Source: Aulostomus chinensis
Taxonomy: Eukaryota > Chordata > Actinopteri > Syngnathiformes > Aulostomidae
DNA: 64,000 nucleotides
Direction of reading: 5' to 3'
Assembly (NCBI GenBank): GCA_037954235.1
Contig: JBBMOA010000002.1
Location: 9,978,509-10,042,508, forward strand
Shown: in pieces, positions 39,346 to 52,863 of the stretch
Layout: every line of letters starts with the position of its first letter
How positions within the stretch are numbered: position 1 is the first letter of the stretch
Made by a program: the position numbers and the translations under genes
Notes under the pieces: generated by a model
Databases searched by the model: none
Told to the model about the DNA's origin: nothing
The model's input: the letters and a program-made list of their open reading frames with translations, nothing else

Positions 39346-42300
39346 CACAACATTTTACTGAATGCAGTATCTCACATCTTAATACATTTGGCACACATTT
39401 TCACAACATCAAATTATTTACAATTGCAGATTATATTATAAGTGATCTTTCAGACACAAATAACAAAAGAGCTGAACCCACACTTGAGGTGTTGGACTCC
39501 AGGTTTATAAAATTGGCTGCTGAAACGTTGATGACTGTCTGCAATAAACAACAGTGCTGGAACTTGAATGTGCAACCATCCCTGTTGTTTTTTTCATAAA
39601 TTGATAATATGTTATTATTAACTAGGCTGTAGCTTACATTGCATAGTATATTAAGCTTATTTAGGCAAATGCAAACACATTTTAGTATATTTTAAATTAC
39701 AGTAAGGCACATATGGTGGAGGCACCCAGGCATAACGCAGTATTTCAAAATTTCAGTTGCATTTTGTTTGGACTGCTGCTACACACCCTTATGTTTGCTC
39801 AGCAGGGGGCTTCAGTTGCAGCTGGACAGCTGTACTTGAGTTAGATCTGGTCTTTCACTGTAATCAGTCACTGTGTAAATAGCTTTCAAAATATGGGTGT
39901 CTCTGAGAGGCACTAAGCATCTGTCAATGCACACTTCCACAGAGGAATGCAGGTTATTTCACGCTACCAATCCAAACGTTCTAGTTTGTCGGGCCAGATT
40001 CAGTGAAGCAGCTACAACCCTATAGCTCCAAAATTTGATCCCCTTATCTTTTTTTTTTTTTTAAAAATTACATAAACAGACCCTGCTTGCAAATATGGAA
40101 GATGGTTTGATCCGAGGTGAAAGGCAGCTTCTCTGCCAGTCAGTTAAATACAGTGGGAGATCTTAAATCTTCCTGCATATTCCATTAAGCTGCTCATTAT
40201 GATTCTATACCTGATTTTAATTCAGGATAGGGGGAATCCAACTGTGCGATGTAAGTATACATCTGTGTGCGTACATGCGCGGTCGCAGTTTTGCTCGGAA
40301 GCAAAGTAGACAGTCGCTCCGCCTTTTCATAGTTGTCTGCAGCTCAATTGTTCCTGTTAATCTCACGAACTGATAGACACATTCAGTCATTAGCATTCAT
40401 ATGATGAGACGCTCCGCTGGCAAAATTGAGCAGATGATGTAAGGATTGGTGAATCTAACTCAACATCCCTCAAAAAGCATCTATTTTGGTGATACTTGTG
40501 GATTAGCTGCTGTGTTTTTCAGAAGTTAAGGTCACATTTTGCTCTAATGTCTTCAAAATGAACAAAGAAACAGCCTGTCATCAGCATTAAACAATTCATT
40601 CTTGCTTTACCACTGAGGCATTGTTGCCGTCGAGGATCCATTTAACCTCATCGCGCTCTGGTAATAAGAGTTGAGATTGGCAATACAGCACTTCTGTTCA
40701 ATAGATAGTGCTGACCAAGGGTGTGGAAAATGAAGCTCCCACCCAGTCGATTTAAACGGGCAATTGTGATTAATTGGAATTGATAGTGTTAGCATCGACA
40801 TTCACCACTTCCCATCTCCAATTCCCTGCCCTGACCCACACCTAATGTGTGCACATTGCTCGTGCACATAAAAGCACGCAAACATGTTAGGCATCATAAA
40901 GTGAAGCATCCACTTCATTTACACTGGCTTTTATGAAATATGTGTGCAAGCCTCCATGACTGTGTGAGTTAGGATCCACACAACACTCATACACACACAT
41001 AGACCCTCTGCACAGTCCAGACACATCAATCTGATGAACTCAGCCTGCAGACAAGTAATGAGGCTAGAAGTACAATGGATTAGTCGGCTGAGAACTGAAA
41101 GAAGAGCAGAGTCGGAGCAGATAGAGTTCCTCTCCAGACCTGATATTAATATTTGTCTTGGGCGATTTGATCACAAGTGGATCGCTCTCCGTGCGTGAGT
41201 CCACACCTGGCATTAAAATGCATCTCTACATGCGTTTTAAGTGGCCACTTGTGATTGGATCTGGCCCTCCCTGCTGTATATGCAAATGTACACCTACATC
41301 ATTCTGTTTGCAAAGACCAAATGTATTATTGTTTTTAACTAGCATCAGGCAGTGATACTTTTCCCTGGGCCTTGTCTGGCAGAAAAGAAAACAAGGGGAA
41401 TTAATTAAAACAACAGACTACTCTTATTCCGTGGTGTGTTCTTGGCAAACTAAATCACCCAAGATTTTTCACACTCTTAATGTATTCAAAATTTTCAGGC
41501 ATCGTTGACAAAACTTGCAAATGAAAACATATGTCCACCTCAACAGTTTAGTCGGTAGACACGTTTGGGTAAACGTTGCTAAAAGAATGTGGCCGCATGA
41601 AGGTCAGACCACCTCCAACTTTGATTGATTGGACCTTAATACACTGAGAACCTGACTCTCTAAATGCTTTAGTCAAGAGACTCAAGACAGAAGGGAGGGG
41701 AAACAATTAGAGTTTGAAAAACCCTGCAGTGCAGAACCATTCCAAAGTTTGCAAAGTGGCTCTTAGAGTTAGTTGGTGATGTGCAGCAGTTGCATACCTG
41801 TATACACTTTGCAACTGGCAACACATGCTTGTAGAATGGTCTAGCTGCAGTCTCAAAGAAAGAAAAGCCTTCGAAGATTCTTGTTTGTTTCATATCTTAA
41901 GAACTGACACAATCTCTTATGCGGACACAACTCACCTGTCCATCTGCCATGTCTGGTTTGTTTCATTGGAGGGAGCACAACGTGAAAGTGGTGTGGGTTC
42001 GCTAGTGCCCATTCTCACTGCTTTTCAATCAACCACTTGGCATTCAGAAATCCCCAGACTTGAGTAGGCGGAGCCACGGAGGTCTCCAATGTCTAGTATT
42101 GCGCCACAAGGTAATTGCAGGTCTCAGCAGCACCTGAAAGTAAGAAGAAGCTGAAATTGCAGTGCAGGAAACAATTTTCATCATGTCTGCTAATGACTTC
42201 CCTTAGTCTTCCTAAAGCCAAATGTTAATTTTAAAGACCAGAAATGTATCTCGGATTTCCTTCCACTACCGGCTGACTGATCATTCACTGCTGCTAATCA

Positions 42301-43835
42301 TAAAAAACAAGGAACATTTGATCGACTGAGAGTGCCACTCATCTCAGTGATGCATCCGGGGCTTCTTCTTCTCCGGTATGATGATACAGCTGGTGACCGC
42401 TCTACAAACAGCTTTGATATGAAAAATATCAGTCATGGCATCAGATAAGCCCATATTATTTGAACTTTTGTGCTGAGATCTACTCACAGAACCTTGCCTG
42501 GGTCAGTGGGGGAGTCTGTAGTTGTTAGGTTGTTATCTAAATGTGTGATTTACCCTGGAGCCACTATTGGCAGGGGATTTGAGAAACTGTCTGTAGGAGA
42601 GTGGAGGCGGAGATGTCAAATCATCCCTCAGCAAGTCTTCAGCTTTTCTCCTTGTCTATCAGCATAGTTACAACTGAACTGACACACATTTTGAAGTGAG
42701 CTGCCTCTTCTCACAATATCATATCATCCATTCAACTCTCTCACACATAGAGGCAACCGTAGTCAGCTCAAAAACTCAAGATACCCTCTGTGGTCATAAC
42801 ACAGCATGATTTTCCTTTTGTGGTTGATGGAGTGGCCGCCTTTTTTTTCAATAAAACTTCCCTCTTCCTCACTAATTAATCCAAGAATACTATTTGCAGT
42901 TTACATATTGTAAGTTCTTTTTAATTGAAGCAATTGTGTGTGATTGTTTCGAACGCGCACCCCACAAGTGTTGGTTTCAGATCAATGGCTTCAAACGCAG
43001 GAAATAATTATTTTACGTTGAGATGAAAGTCGAGGTAAGCACAAACAGCCTGTGGATCCAGCCTTTTTTAATTAGTGCTGTGTGTCTCCTGCTCTGTGGA
43101 GCAAATTAACATCCGCCATAAAGGGTAAGTGATTGTGCTACGCAACTGTTTGTGCGCGTTGATATGTATGTGTGGGTGCGATCTAGGATTTTTTTCCGCA
43201 AGGTCGGAGATGTGTTTTTGGCCTCTTTTACACCAGAGAATCCATCCTGATTGTGGATTACAGCAAATCACTTGCAAGATTATGGCGAGATATTCCAAGT
43301 AATGTTCCTAGCTGCTGTGTGAAATGTCTAGGATCAGTTTGATTTCCAGTCTGGCACTGTAAATGGATGTTTCTTCTTCCAAGTGTCTTGAACCGATTTC
43401 ATGTAAAATAAGACTGATAAATGTGCAAAAAAGCCTTCACTGCTGGCTCAATTCTCCTCTCACTGGAGCAGGCCCTCTAACATTTGCTTCAGTGACAGGT
43501 AGTTTTCACAAAGAATATACAGTATATGCCCCAAAGTTCAAATGTATTTTTTTGGTGTCATTATCTGTTCAATCCAGAGTTCATATTCAGCCCAGTCAGT
43601 CCTGACTTTATATGAATAGCTGTGACCAAGCAAATTCTTAACTGCAAAATCAAATTAATTCAGTTTCAAACCAGGCAGAAAACCAATGATACAAAAGTCA
43701 CTCAAGAACAATAGAGATAGTTTGGCATTTGCCTGTGTGTGACATTTCTTTCCCCGTACCTCTCAGCTGTTGCCAAAATATTCATCTTTTTATGCAGGAG
43801 CTCGCTTTAACATCCTTGTCTTCTGCTTTTTTAAG

Positions 43836-44111
43836 GAATGCCCCGTTTTGTCACCCAGCCTGCACCAGCCACCGTGCCTGTAGGAGACAGCCAGGTGATG
43901 GCGTGTGAGGTCAACTCAGACCTGATGCCCTTTACCCACTGGGAGAAAGACCGCCAGCCCCTGGAGCTCAGCACCAGGCTGTTGCAGCTGCCAAGCGGTG
44001 CCTTGGTGATCAGTAACGCCACGGAGACAGATGCTGGACTTTACCGGTGCCTGGTGGAGAATGTGGGATCGTCAAAGACGAGCGATGAGGCGCAGCTCCA
44101 GATACTGCCAG
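43836..44111 (+). CDS. neo1: neogenin exon 3 (second Ig domain)
   Basis: This exon encodes the second Ig domain of neogenin. The first two bases complete a Gly codon with the last base of exon 2, and translation continues MPRFVTQPAP. Counting that Gly as 1, the Ig cysteines are C24 and C72, the core Trp is W36, and DAGLYRC (66-72) is the F-strand signature. N61-A-T is a glycosylation sequon. LPSGALVISNATE is strongly neogenin-like. The acceptor is a T-rich tract ending TTTTTTAAG. The donor is CCAG|GTAGTC, weaker than usual because +5 is T rather than G. The exon is 276 bp with phase 1 at both ends, so skipping it would remove Ig2 without breaking the frame. It follows a 28.5-kb intron. The identification rests on protein similarity recalled from the family; splice sites are inferred from sequence. 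Confidence 0.93.
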
Positions 44112-45619
44112 GTAGTCAGAGCGCTAAGATGATGTCCAGTTCAATTGCAAATCAGAGGAATTTTTTTTTTCTTCTTACAGTTTTTAGATACAGGGTTTAT
44201 AATCATAATTTAAGTGACATGGCAGGGAAGATGATACCTTATTAAAGAGATTTGTTGGACACTATACTTCCTTTCATGTCCAATAGAGAGAGCATTTTCC
44301 TCACTTGTCGTTAGCAGTTTTTCAAACATTTTCACATCATTAGATTACTGAGTAATTATGTTGGAGCTTCTTGGCTATTGTGGAACCTCTTGTGCAGTAA
44401 ATTGAAATTAATATATAGTTCCGTGCATCATTAAATTACTGAAGCACACAGTGTTCTCTCTGGGTTGCTCATTACCTTTCGCCCAACTGGAGCACGAGCT
44501 GAAGGTTGAATGCCTGAAGGAGTGGTTGAACTCCCGGGGGGCTTATCATTGATTGTACAGGAGACGGGATTCCATTGTGGCACAGTGTCTCGTCTCATCT
44601 CAGTTTTATTTACGAAGTCGTTAAGCAGCCCACTCCCGCCAGCACAGAGAAGATATTAGAGGTTGTAAACTAGTCTACAACAAGACCCCGGTGGCGGCCT
44701 TTATCTCTCTACGTCTCTTCCAAGGTGTGTGCTGGAGTGGCAGAAGGCTGCGTGCCTACTGAAGGAAAACTCTTGAAGCTGTGTGAGTGACACTGAAAAG
44801 AATTTTGTTTGGATGCCAGCAGATGTTGAGGTGACAGAAATATATTTGTCATGCTGAGTCATCGTGACTGCTTGAGAATTAAATACCTCAGGTTTGTCGA
44901 GAGTTAAGAAAGAAAAAGACAAAGAAAAAGCCATTTAGTTTCCTCTATTAAAATTTTGCTGTCATTCCAAAGAGCTAAACATTACTATGATTTTGTCTCA
45001 TGCACACGCTCTTTGGTCACAGAAACTTAAGACAGACATTGTCTTCTACTACTTGCAAGATGTTGCCTAAGCATTTATTTCAGTGTGAGCTTTGGCAGAT
45101 CACTATGAACTCCCAGTCAGTGTGGATTATTCAGCCAAATGTTCTTGGTTTCCATGTACAGAATGACAGAGTTCTGGTGATGTTTTGAAGACAGAAAGCC
45201 TGTTAAGTTTAGATTGAACCCATTGCCATTGCAATTAGATGATTTGCCCTTTTGTTGTGGTACATATTTTTTAGTGTCACAAAAGCAACTGTAGAAATCA
45301 GCCTGGAGGGCTGTGACTGTGGGTACTATTTAATATCTGCTGTAGACTGATTACCAGAGTCAATGTAGATGGGGAGCAGTGTTAGAATGCAGACTGTTGA
45401 ATTGAGATGCCAAAAGGTCACTGAAGTTGCTGGTGGTAGCAGGCTGTAAACTACCTTGGTCACCCAGGTTTTGGGACGTGATGTACCTCTGTTTACTGCA
45501 GAGTCTTTTGACCAGGAACTGAATGCTGATCAAACTGCCATTCAAGTGTTTCTTGGCCAGTTAGAAAGGAGCAATACTTTCTCCAAACTTAACCCCAATC
45601 ATGTTGTCTCCCATTGCAG
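44112..45619 (+). other. neo1: neo1 intron 3 (about 1.5 kb)
   Basis: Short phase-1 intron joining the Ig2 exon to the first half of Ig3. It is bounded by the weak GTAGTC donor and a TCTCCCATTGCAG acceptor. I see no repeat element or other gene inside it. Confidence 0.88.
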
Positions 45620-45770
45620 AAACTGGAGAAGAGAGGAAGCCTGAGTTCCTGGTGCAGCCTGTTCCTGTGACCAAGGTGGTGGGTGCCAGCGTGCTGCTGC
45701 CCTGCGTGGCCAGTGGTTACCCAGCGCCGCATATCCGTTGGTTGTTGGAAGACAAGCTGCTGGAGGAAAG
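45620..45770 (+). CDS. neo1: neogenin exon 4 (N-terminal half of third Ig domain)
   Basis: This exon encodes strands A to about C' of the third Ig domain. With the last base of exon 3 it begins Glu-Thr-Gly-Glu-Glu and continues RKPEFLVQPVPV. Counting that Glu as 1, the B-strand cysteine is C29 in LLPCVASGYP and the core Trp is W41 in HIRWLLED. PCVASG is characteristic of neogenin Ig3. The acceptor is TCTCCCATTGCAG and the donor is AAAG|GTATGA. The start is phase 1 and the end is phase 2, so the exon (151 bp) is not symmetric and must be spliced to the 57712 exon, which restores the frame (151+137=288). Reading through the donor stays open for about 37 codons before a stop at 45883, so intron retention would give a truncated ectodomain. 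Confidence 0.92.
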
Positions 45771-48700
45771 GTATGAGCACAGACTCTGGGTGGATTCACC
45801 ATTTTCTCTCCTGCTGAATGAAGGAGTTGTTGGGGTCCAACATCCGCTGGCTCTCACACAATTTAAAAAGCAGCAGAGGCGGTAATGTTGCTGCAGCTCT
45901 CTACTAGCCTGCTCCTCTCTACTAGCCTGCCCCCCAGGTGTTAATGCTCTGCTTCTGCCACCCTGAGATCCCCAGAGGGAGACCTGAACACAGCAATGGA
46001 TCCACTTAAGTTGGGATACAAGGCTGCTTGGTTGCCAGCAGAGGGGAAGTTCACAAATTAAGAGCCAAAAGAGAGTGTCACAGCGCCTGTGCTCTCACTC
46101 CTCCGGCTCTCATTAGCTCTGGCAAAACAGCTCAAATCCCTCGGAGAGAGCTGCATTGGGCAGGGAAAGTTTGATTCTCCCCAATTAGGAATGTGCTTTG
46201 TTTACCCAACACCTGTACACCAGCCCTGTAGAATAATAACTTAAAAACCTGTGGGGTCAACAGAAAATAGCTGAAGTAGGGTTTCATTCATCTTAATCTA
46301 CCATCCTCCAGTGGAATTAAATACAATTGAATCACATAGGTATCCGCAGTACTCCAGTGTGGTGTGAGGCGGAATATCATTACACTGTAATCTGGTTCCT
46401 CAGAAAGTACTGTATCTTAAAAATGCCTTCAGCACCTATAGACTTGACTGTAAGGAACCTCTGAAGGGAGCCTGCCAAACAGGTACTTACTATTCAAGCT
46501 TTTGTTAATTACCAAACTCTATCTGGAGTATGTAACCACCCCCTACTGTGCCTGCATTGGTAATTAGCCAGCGCACTATGAACAACTAGGGAAGTCTTTC
46601 TTGGTATTAAAGTGGACCCCCGTGTCGCCGCCTTTAGAGCAGATATGGATGGTGAATATATTACTAAGACTCTTCTTTTGATTATCACTGTGACATTGAC
46701 AATTAAAAAGAGTGACTGTGGAACTTTCTTTTGTCCTTGAGTCTCCTGTTCCTCTAAGGCATTACACGAGCAATAGAAAAGCTGCTGTCAGTTAATAAAA
46801 TGGTGTATACAGGGTTGGGGGGAGGGGAGAAAGGGGAATCTGCGGAGAGCGTCTAATTGGTCTTTGGAGCACAAACAGGCCCTTGAAAGTGACAACGTCA
46901 ACGCTGTAGCTATGAGATGAAAGTTTATGAAGATGTGTCAGAACAGTCAATTGAAGACAGGGTGACTCACTGACAGCAGGGATTATCACATTGAGCTTCT
47001 GCTGCTGATGCTCCAACTTCGTCATGTGTCTTGTTTTCTTTCAGTCTCTCTTCTCGTCTCACAAAAGAGGAAAACTAGTTTCCCCCCGAGCCACAGAGAT
47101 AATGTAGGTAATTCATGTGCAACTTAAAACCACATGCAGCAGTTTTAGATAGTACCGTTTCCTGGATCTTTTTTCCCATAGTTTCTATTTGCTCCACTCG
47201 CTGATATTTTCATTACGAGCACAATTAAAGACGCGCTTTTTCAGAGTAGCAGATAAAGGATTTCTGTCTTTGAAGAATATTATGAGGCTGATTTTCATAA
47301 CCTGTCAGACAGACATGGCGGCTTCTTTTATATCACCTGCCCATCTCGCCATGCAGAGCGTGTGGACTTCTGATGGATCTTTTTGATGTCTGTGATGACA
47401 GATGGGGACAGACAAAAGACCTGAGATAGAAATGTAGAACAGGTGGTTGTCTAATTCTCAGTGATTTCTCTTTGTTGAGTTTTTGTGTCTGTCTCTTAAT
47501 GGCTCAATATGCAGGGATGAAACTCCACAACAGTTTTGTCTTTCTGCATGGTGAGAGTGTTTAGGAGTGACCAGCTTTCCTCCAGCTTCAGAACAGCCAG
47601 TCTAATTAATTTGGTTAAATGCTAATGAGCCGCAAGCACTCTCCAAGGAGGAAAAGTGCCACCAATTATCAGCCGTACTTGTCCTCGTCATTGTTTTTTT
47701 TTTTTTTTTTTTTGCTTAAATCCTTCATCTGCTCGCTTGTATCTGTCCGCCAGAAACAGTTTTTGATGCTTCTTCTTATATTTTTTACCTCGTACTCTCC
47801 GCTACACACCATCACTACTGTTGTTCCATTCCTGCTCGAGGCAAACATTCAGGTAACTAAATACCCGTCACTACAAGCACACCAGCAAAGATGTCTCCAC
47901 TGCAGCTGTCAATTTTATTGAAAAGTAATGTTCCAACGAAGTTCGAATAACCTGTAATGTGTTTGCATATATCTAGTAAAAGCAACATTAGCTTAATTTT
48001 CTGACAAGTCAGTGGGCATGCAACAGGTCAAGGTGATAGCAGTTTTAGAGCGCCCCCTGATGGATAACAAGTGAACTACTCTCAAATGGGTTAAGGGGCC
48101 TTTGAGACAGATTATTAAAGTTCGAAGACAAACTTTTCACCCCATCTTCAAACAAACATCCGAACCTCAAATAAGAGTAGCAGGGGTGTTCATTTTTGTC
48201 CAAGTTATACATTATAGATTTATATAATAACTTTATATAATAACTTGTGACTTCAATTTTTATCCTCAACAGTTTTGGTGTATAGAAGTTGTGCTAAAAG
48301 CTCATTTCCATTGCGACCCTACTCAGTCAGGTGACCTCTGCTGTGATGGACTACATCAGACACAATGAGTCTCATTTTCATTGTCATGTGCTTCCCACCT
48401 GCCAGGCTTGACTAAGATCCCAGTATGAGCACAGCTGGATGGCTTCAACTCTGCTGTAAATTATCATCTTTATTGACAGAATTGTATCCCTGTTTCTGTG
48501 TTAAAATGCTTCATAGGTCCATCTTTCCATAGAGTAGTGAAGGAGATCGATCACCTTCTCTTGTGGGTCATTTACCTAAAGTGTCTTCACACAGAACCTT
48601 GAATGGGAGATTGATATTATGATATCTCTTGGCTGCTCTGTTGTTTATGTATTACCGTACCAGTGTCTTGATCGAAGCCTCCGATTCATTCAAGCTCAGG

Positions 48701-51700
48701 GCTACTGCCAAGGGCACGAAATTCACTGTGTATTTAAGCTCAGCAACACCATGACAGAAAATGTAAAACCTGAAGCAGTTCGGTCAACATATTGAAAATA
48801 TTCTTAACTTGTCATTGGTAACATCTCAGCGTGCTGGCGTGCAGTCAGAGTGGTGTTGGGATGTCTCATAAACTGGTCCTGATGACACTCATGAATAGGA
48901 CAGTCATCTTTTGTTCTTGCAACTATCAGTCTAACACCTAACAGAATCCCCCAGCAGTCAATAAAATGGATGAATTATGCATGTCAGCCAGCAAACAGGG
49001 ACTTGACAGAGCATGTAAATCAACCTTCTTCCAAAGCCTGCAAGTCACCCGTCTCCTCCCTTTCTTGTCTCCTTGACTTCATTTAAATATGGCTGTGGAT
49101 ATTGTATTTACTCGTGTATGAAGAGAGAAGCACTGTGTGGGAAATTTGTTTGAAATTGGACGATGTCTTGCACGCATCAACATATTCACTTGGCTTTTTT
49201 GTGAGTGAGACAGGGAATAAAAGCACATAAATGCATAGACAGCCCTTCTTACATGGTAAGTCTGTTTTAGAGCACTAGCAGGGGAGCTACAAGCACTGCA
49301 GACATGAAAAATGGCTTTTTACCTTGTTGTCCATGCTACAGTGTATCGTAAATTTACTGCATTTACATAGGGCTTTTATCCAAAGGGCGCTTCAGATATG
49401 TTTAGAACATGCCTGTTTAATAGTGTGAGCTAAGAACAGTTATTTAAAAGAAGCAGTAGCATCTCTTCCATAAAACCAAAAATAAAGCCTCCACATCACA
49501 CTAAAAAGGATCACGTTCTTCTGTTTCACATCCAATTTCAGAAGAAAATGTATCGTAAAATAAGCAAACAGCCTTCAGTGCCCTTGCTGTTGGAACGACA
49601 ACGTTTAAGGATTCAGTCCAAGTTAATTCCGTAAAACTTCTAGTCCCTGGTGGTGGTGACAGCCGTTGCATTTTGATGAACTACAGTATGACCCACTTTC
49701 TGATTAGTATTGACACCTGCCAACAACAGGAGGACCAAACAGCTGTCAAATGGAAATACAACTTGTGACCAAAACGACGATGACATCCAACTGTTGCTGT
49801 TTTTAAAGGGAAAATAAACATAAATGAGAATACATTTGTCATCTATTTCTAGGCCCTTTTCACTGTTTATGAAAAGTAGGTGTTAAGATAAAGAATCCTG
49901 AAGGATTATAACTTGAGTGGCACATGTTGCTGTTAATTTGCTAATTCTTAGAAGAAATGTTCTGTCTGATTAATGTGGTATTCAGACCACCGTCGCAGTC
50001 GTCCGCAACTGTCTGCCTTTTTTGTGAAGTCTTTAAATTTCACTCAAAACTTCGACCTGCTTTGTTCTCAACATCATTTGACTTCATTACCACCCGTAAC
50101 TGACGTCATGGATCTTTTTAGCTGCCCAGTGTCTGTTCTCAAACCAATTTGCAGACCTTCAACACCATTTTGCAGGTCTGATGTTTTAAAACGACATCTG
50201 CGACAGTACAAAAAAACTATGGGTATTACTTCTGAATCTTTCATCTTCCACCAGAGGTACAGCCTTTTATTATTGATGGCGTCTGATTTTTCTCTGCTCA
50301 TCATAGGAATTCATTCGGGAGGTTAACTCATTGCTCAGTGCTCACTAAAAATGTTCTTGGTGGTGCTATTTACTGCCACATCCAATAGTTCCTTCCATCA
50401 CAGCTTATTCTACCTTATTTATGCTATGTAGGGTTCATGGACAACAATTGCTTCTTGGTGTCTAAAATGTCAGAAAGTTTGGAAATTAAAATTGGCGCTC
50501 CAGGCTGTATACGATCGCCTCACGATTGAACCTTGAAAATCAAAGCAAATCAAGCAAGGTGGCTTTCTCTAAAAGAAAACACATATGTCCTGCAGCACAT
50601 TTTCATTGAGCCTACAAACTACTTTTTTTCTAGATACACAGGAGACCGTGTGGTTTGAATTCTGCCTTAAAACGCTTAACTTCAGTAAAATGATGGATGA
50701 CAGCATCAGAGTGGGTTAAGGTAATGGAGAGGTTGCTGGCATGTGGCAGTGAGGGGGGAAAAAAAATGAGATAACCTACACGGTTTCCTGCCAGCAGAGC
50801 AAGAAAAGTCTCCACAAAGACTTGGGGTGTCTCTCGTCTGTGCTTCTCATGAGGTCATCTAAAGCGTTGGGTCGACTGACTGCTATAGAGATGCTGCTGG
50901 GGATTTATGACCTGGACAGGAGACACAACTGTGCAGTGGTTAAGAGATTATTTTATTGGGTAAAATAAATGATAGCAAATTGAGCCACATGAAAATACCA
51001 AATTAAATCTCCACATCAAGTGTGGAGATGAGTGAAGTAGTTGTCTGTAATGTGCATGAACAAGGGCTGTGATTCACACTAGCTTGAAGGTATTTTAAGA
51101 TTTGTTTGCGGGGCGTATGTATGAAAATACCATACTTGTGAATTTCAAGACTTTTCACGCGTTTCTAACAGCAGGGGGTTACTAACAAGCCCCTGAATGA
51201 GACTATGGAGGCTGTCAAGGAAAATAAATCGTCGTCATGCTGGAAAAGGGACAAGCAAAGCTACTGCAGTTGTGGTGAAGTGATGCATCCGCAATGTACA
51301 GCAGTTCAATCATGGCAGAATGTTAGCTCTGTATTTCTAATGACTGCATTTCCACTTAAAATATCACAGAAGTGGTGTTGGGCCTTATTTTCATCAATAG
51401 TCCAGAATCTAGTCTAAAAATCCCACTGGCTGTTGGTGAACGCTCGGTGGTGCTAACTTCTGGTTTGGCCTACAAAATACGTCATCCACTATTAGCTGAA
51501 CCTCCAGACAGTTGTGTGTCTTAATGCATTCTAAAACTGCAGAATAGCACCACCTCTGTCTTTTATGTACTCGCACATAGAAGTACTATAATTTTACTTC
51601 AAAAGCTAAAATTGACAATACACAGGCTTCGTTCACTGATGGCTCAGGCCTGCACATTTTCTTCAATGCCTGAGTTTGTAATGTCTTTCACTGCACAAGG

Positions 51701-52605
51701 TCATGTGTTGTGTTTAAAAGCACCATAATTTAGTTTTGTAGGTGAGATATACCATTGGGCACACTCCAGCGTCAGAGCAGATCCCTGCAGAGCCACCTAA
51801 AAGTATATTATGTGAGTTGGGCTGCAGGCTTCATTGTAATCTACACTAATCAAATAATCAGTTTATTCTGGGGAACCCTGGTAGGGAGAAAAAGCAAATT
51901 AAGTCAGGTATGCAGGAGTTGTTTTTGTCTCAAGGGCCCTGCAGCGGTTCTCCATTATGAGCCAGAGGAAAACAAAACCGTTTTCATGGCTGAGTCACTT
52001 AAGAAGACCCAACATGTGCCGTTGGCACCAGGTACCGTCTCGTATTATGTTGCGTGGGTTTATTCATTAATCTATTTCATGTGACTGCTTGATGTCACAA
52101 TCCTTTTTTTTGTTGTCTCATTTTCAAAATGTTACAATGGAAGCAGGACAAATCATTCTAATCCTCTTTCTGTCCTCTCTTGCTGTCAAATTAAACTTCA
52201 CTGCGTTTTTATACTTAAGCAGTATTCAAATTCATGGAGCTCTCGTAATGACATTCTCTTGAAGAGGGAAAGTTCAATATTTATTCAGTTTTAACAGCAA
52301 CACCCAACATTACAGTGGTGTTAGCATTCATGGTAAACTGAGAGCTTGAAATGGTGATGATGGTGGACGGCTTTGTAAACGTAGGGAGAGAGGAGGAAAG
52401 TAAAGGAGTTGAAAAGAACAGTCTGACCAGAGGCCACAGAAAGTTTGGAGGGGGCCACTCTGTCCGTTAATAATTAAAACCATTTGTTATTGACAGTTTG
52501 GATTCTGCCTGCCTCCCATTTGTGTGACAGATAGCATGACCCCTTAGAACCACTGTCACAGCACTACTAATTGCTCTGCACTCTCCCCTTCAACACACGC
52601 ATACT

Positions 52606-52641
52606 CACACACACACACACACACACACATACCTACCTACC
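52606..52641. repeat. (CA)n-(ACCT)3 microsatellite
   Basis: About 12 CA units, then three ACCT units. Confidence 0.93.
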
Positions 52642-52703
52642 TGCTGGTCTTCTGTCATTTGTAGCTCTCCCTCACCCAAGTGTGCTGACCTACTGTGACG
52701 GGC

Positions 52704-52734
52704 ACCCCCACCCCCACCCCCTCCCCCTCCCCCT
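52704..52734 (-). other. G-quadruplex-type motif on the minus strand
   Basis: On the plus strand, six C runs of 5 bases (one possibly 4) separated by single A or T bases. The complement is a G-quadruplex motif and the C strand could form an i-motif. Confidence 0.8.
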
Positions 52735-52863
52735 CTTTGTGCCTGCCACTTCCTTCAAAGCTGAAAGTAAACCAGGACTCCTCTACAAACTGACAGAACA
52801 GCTACCCCTGGGATCCTCTTTGGTTTATAAGTGTTCAGAATGTTTAAAATCCAAACCAGTGAT

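Larger units (their letters stand above)
15369..43835 (+). other. neo1: neo1 intron 2 (about 28.5 kb)
   Basis: Intron between the Ig1 and Ig2 exons, phase 1. It contains an A-rich tract (15850-15905), CA and CT microsatellites, a SINE (24.66-25.04 kb), fragments of other dispersed repeats (26.22, 29.68, 34.50 and 39.22 kb), a long imperfect TATG/TG tract (32.88-33.07 kb) and two segments with clustered regulatory motifs (18.36-18.60 and 33.95-34.34 kb). No other coding gene is recognisable on either strand. Open frames of 100 to 130 codons occur but lack family similarity and are consistent with chance or repeat content. Confidence 0.85.

Noticed and set aside
39285..39599. 104-codon plus-strand open frame
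   Set aside because: Its start overlaps a dispersed repeat fragment (39225-39345) and the rest shows no protein similarity.
50635..50718. Possible exon after TTTTTTTCTAG with a GTAATG donor
   Set aside because: Two frames have stops, the third also ends in a stop at the donor, and the phases do not fit between exons 4 and 5.
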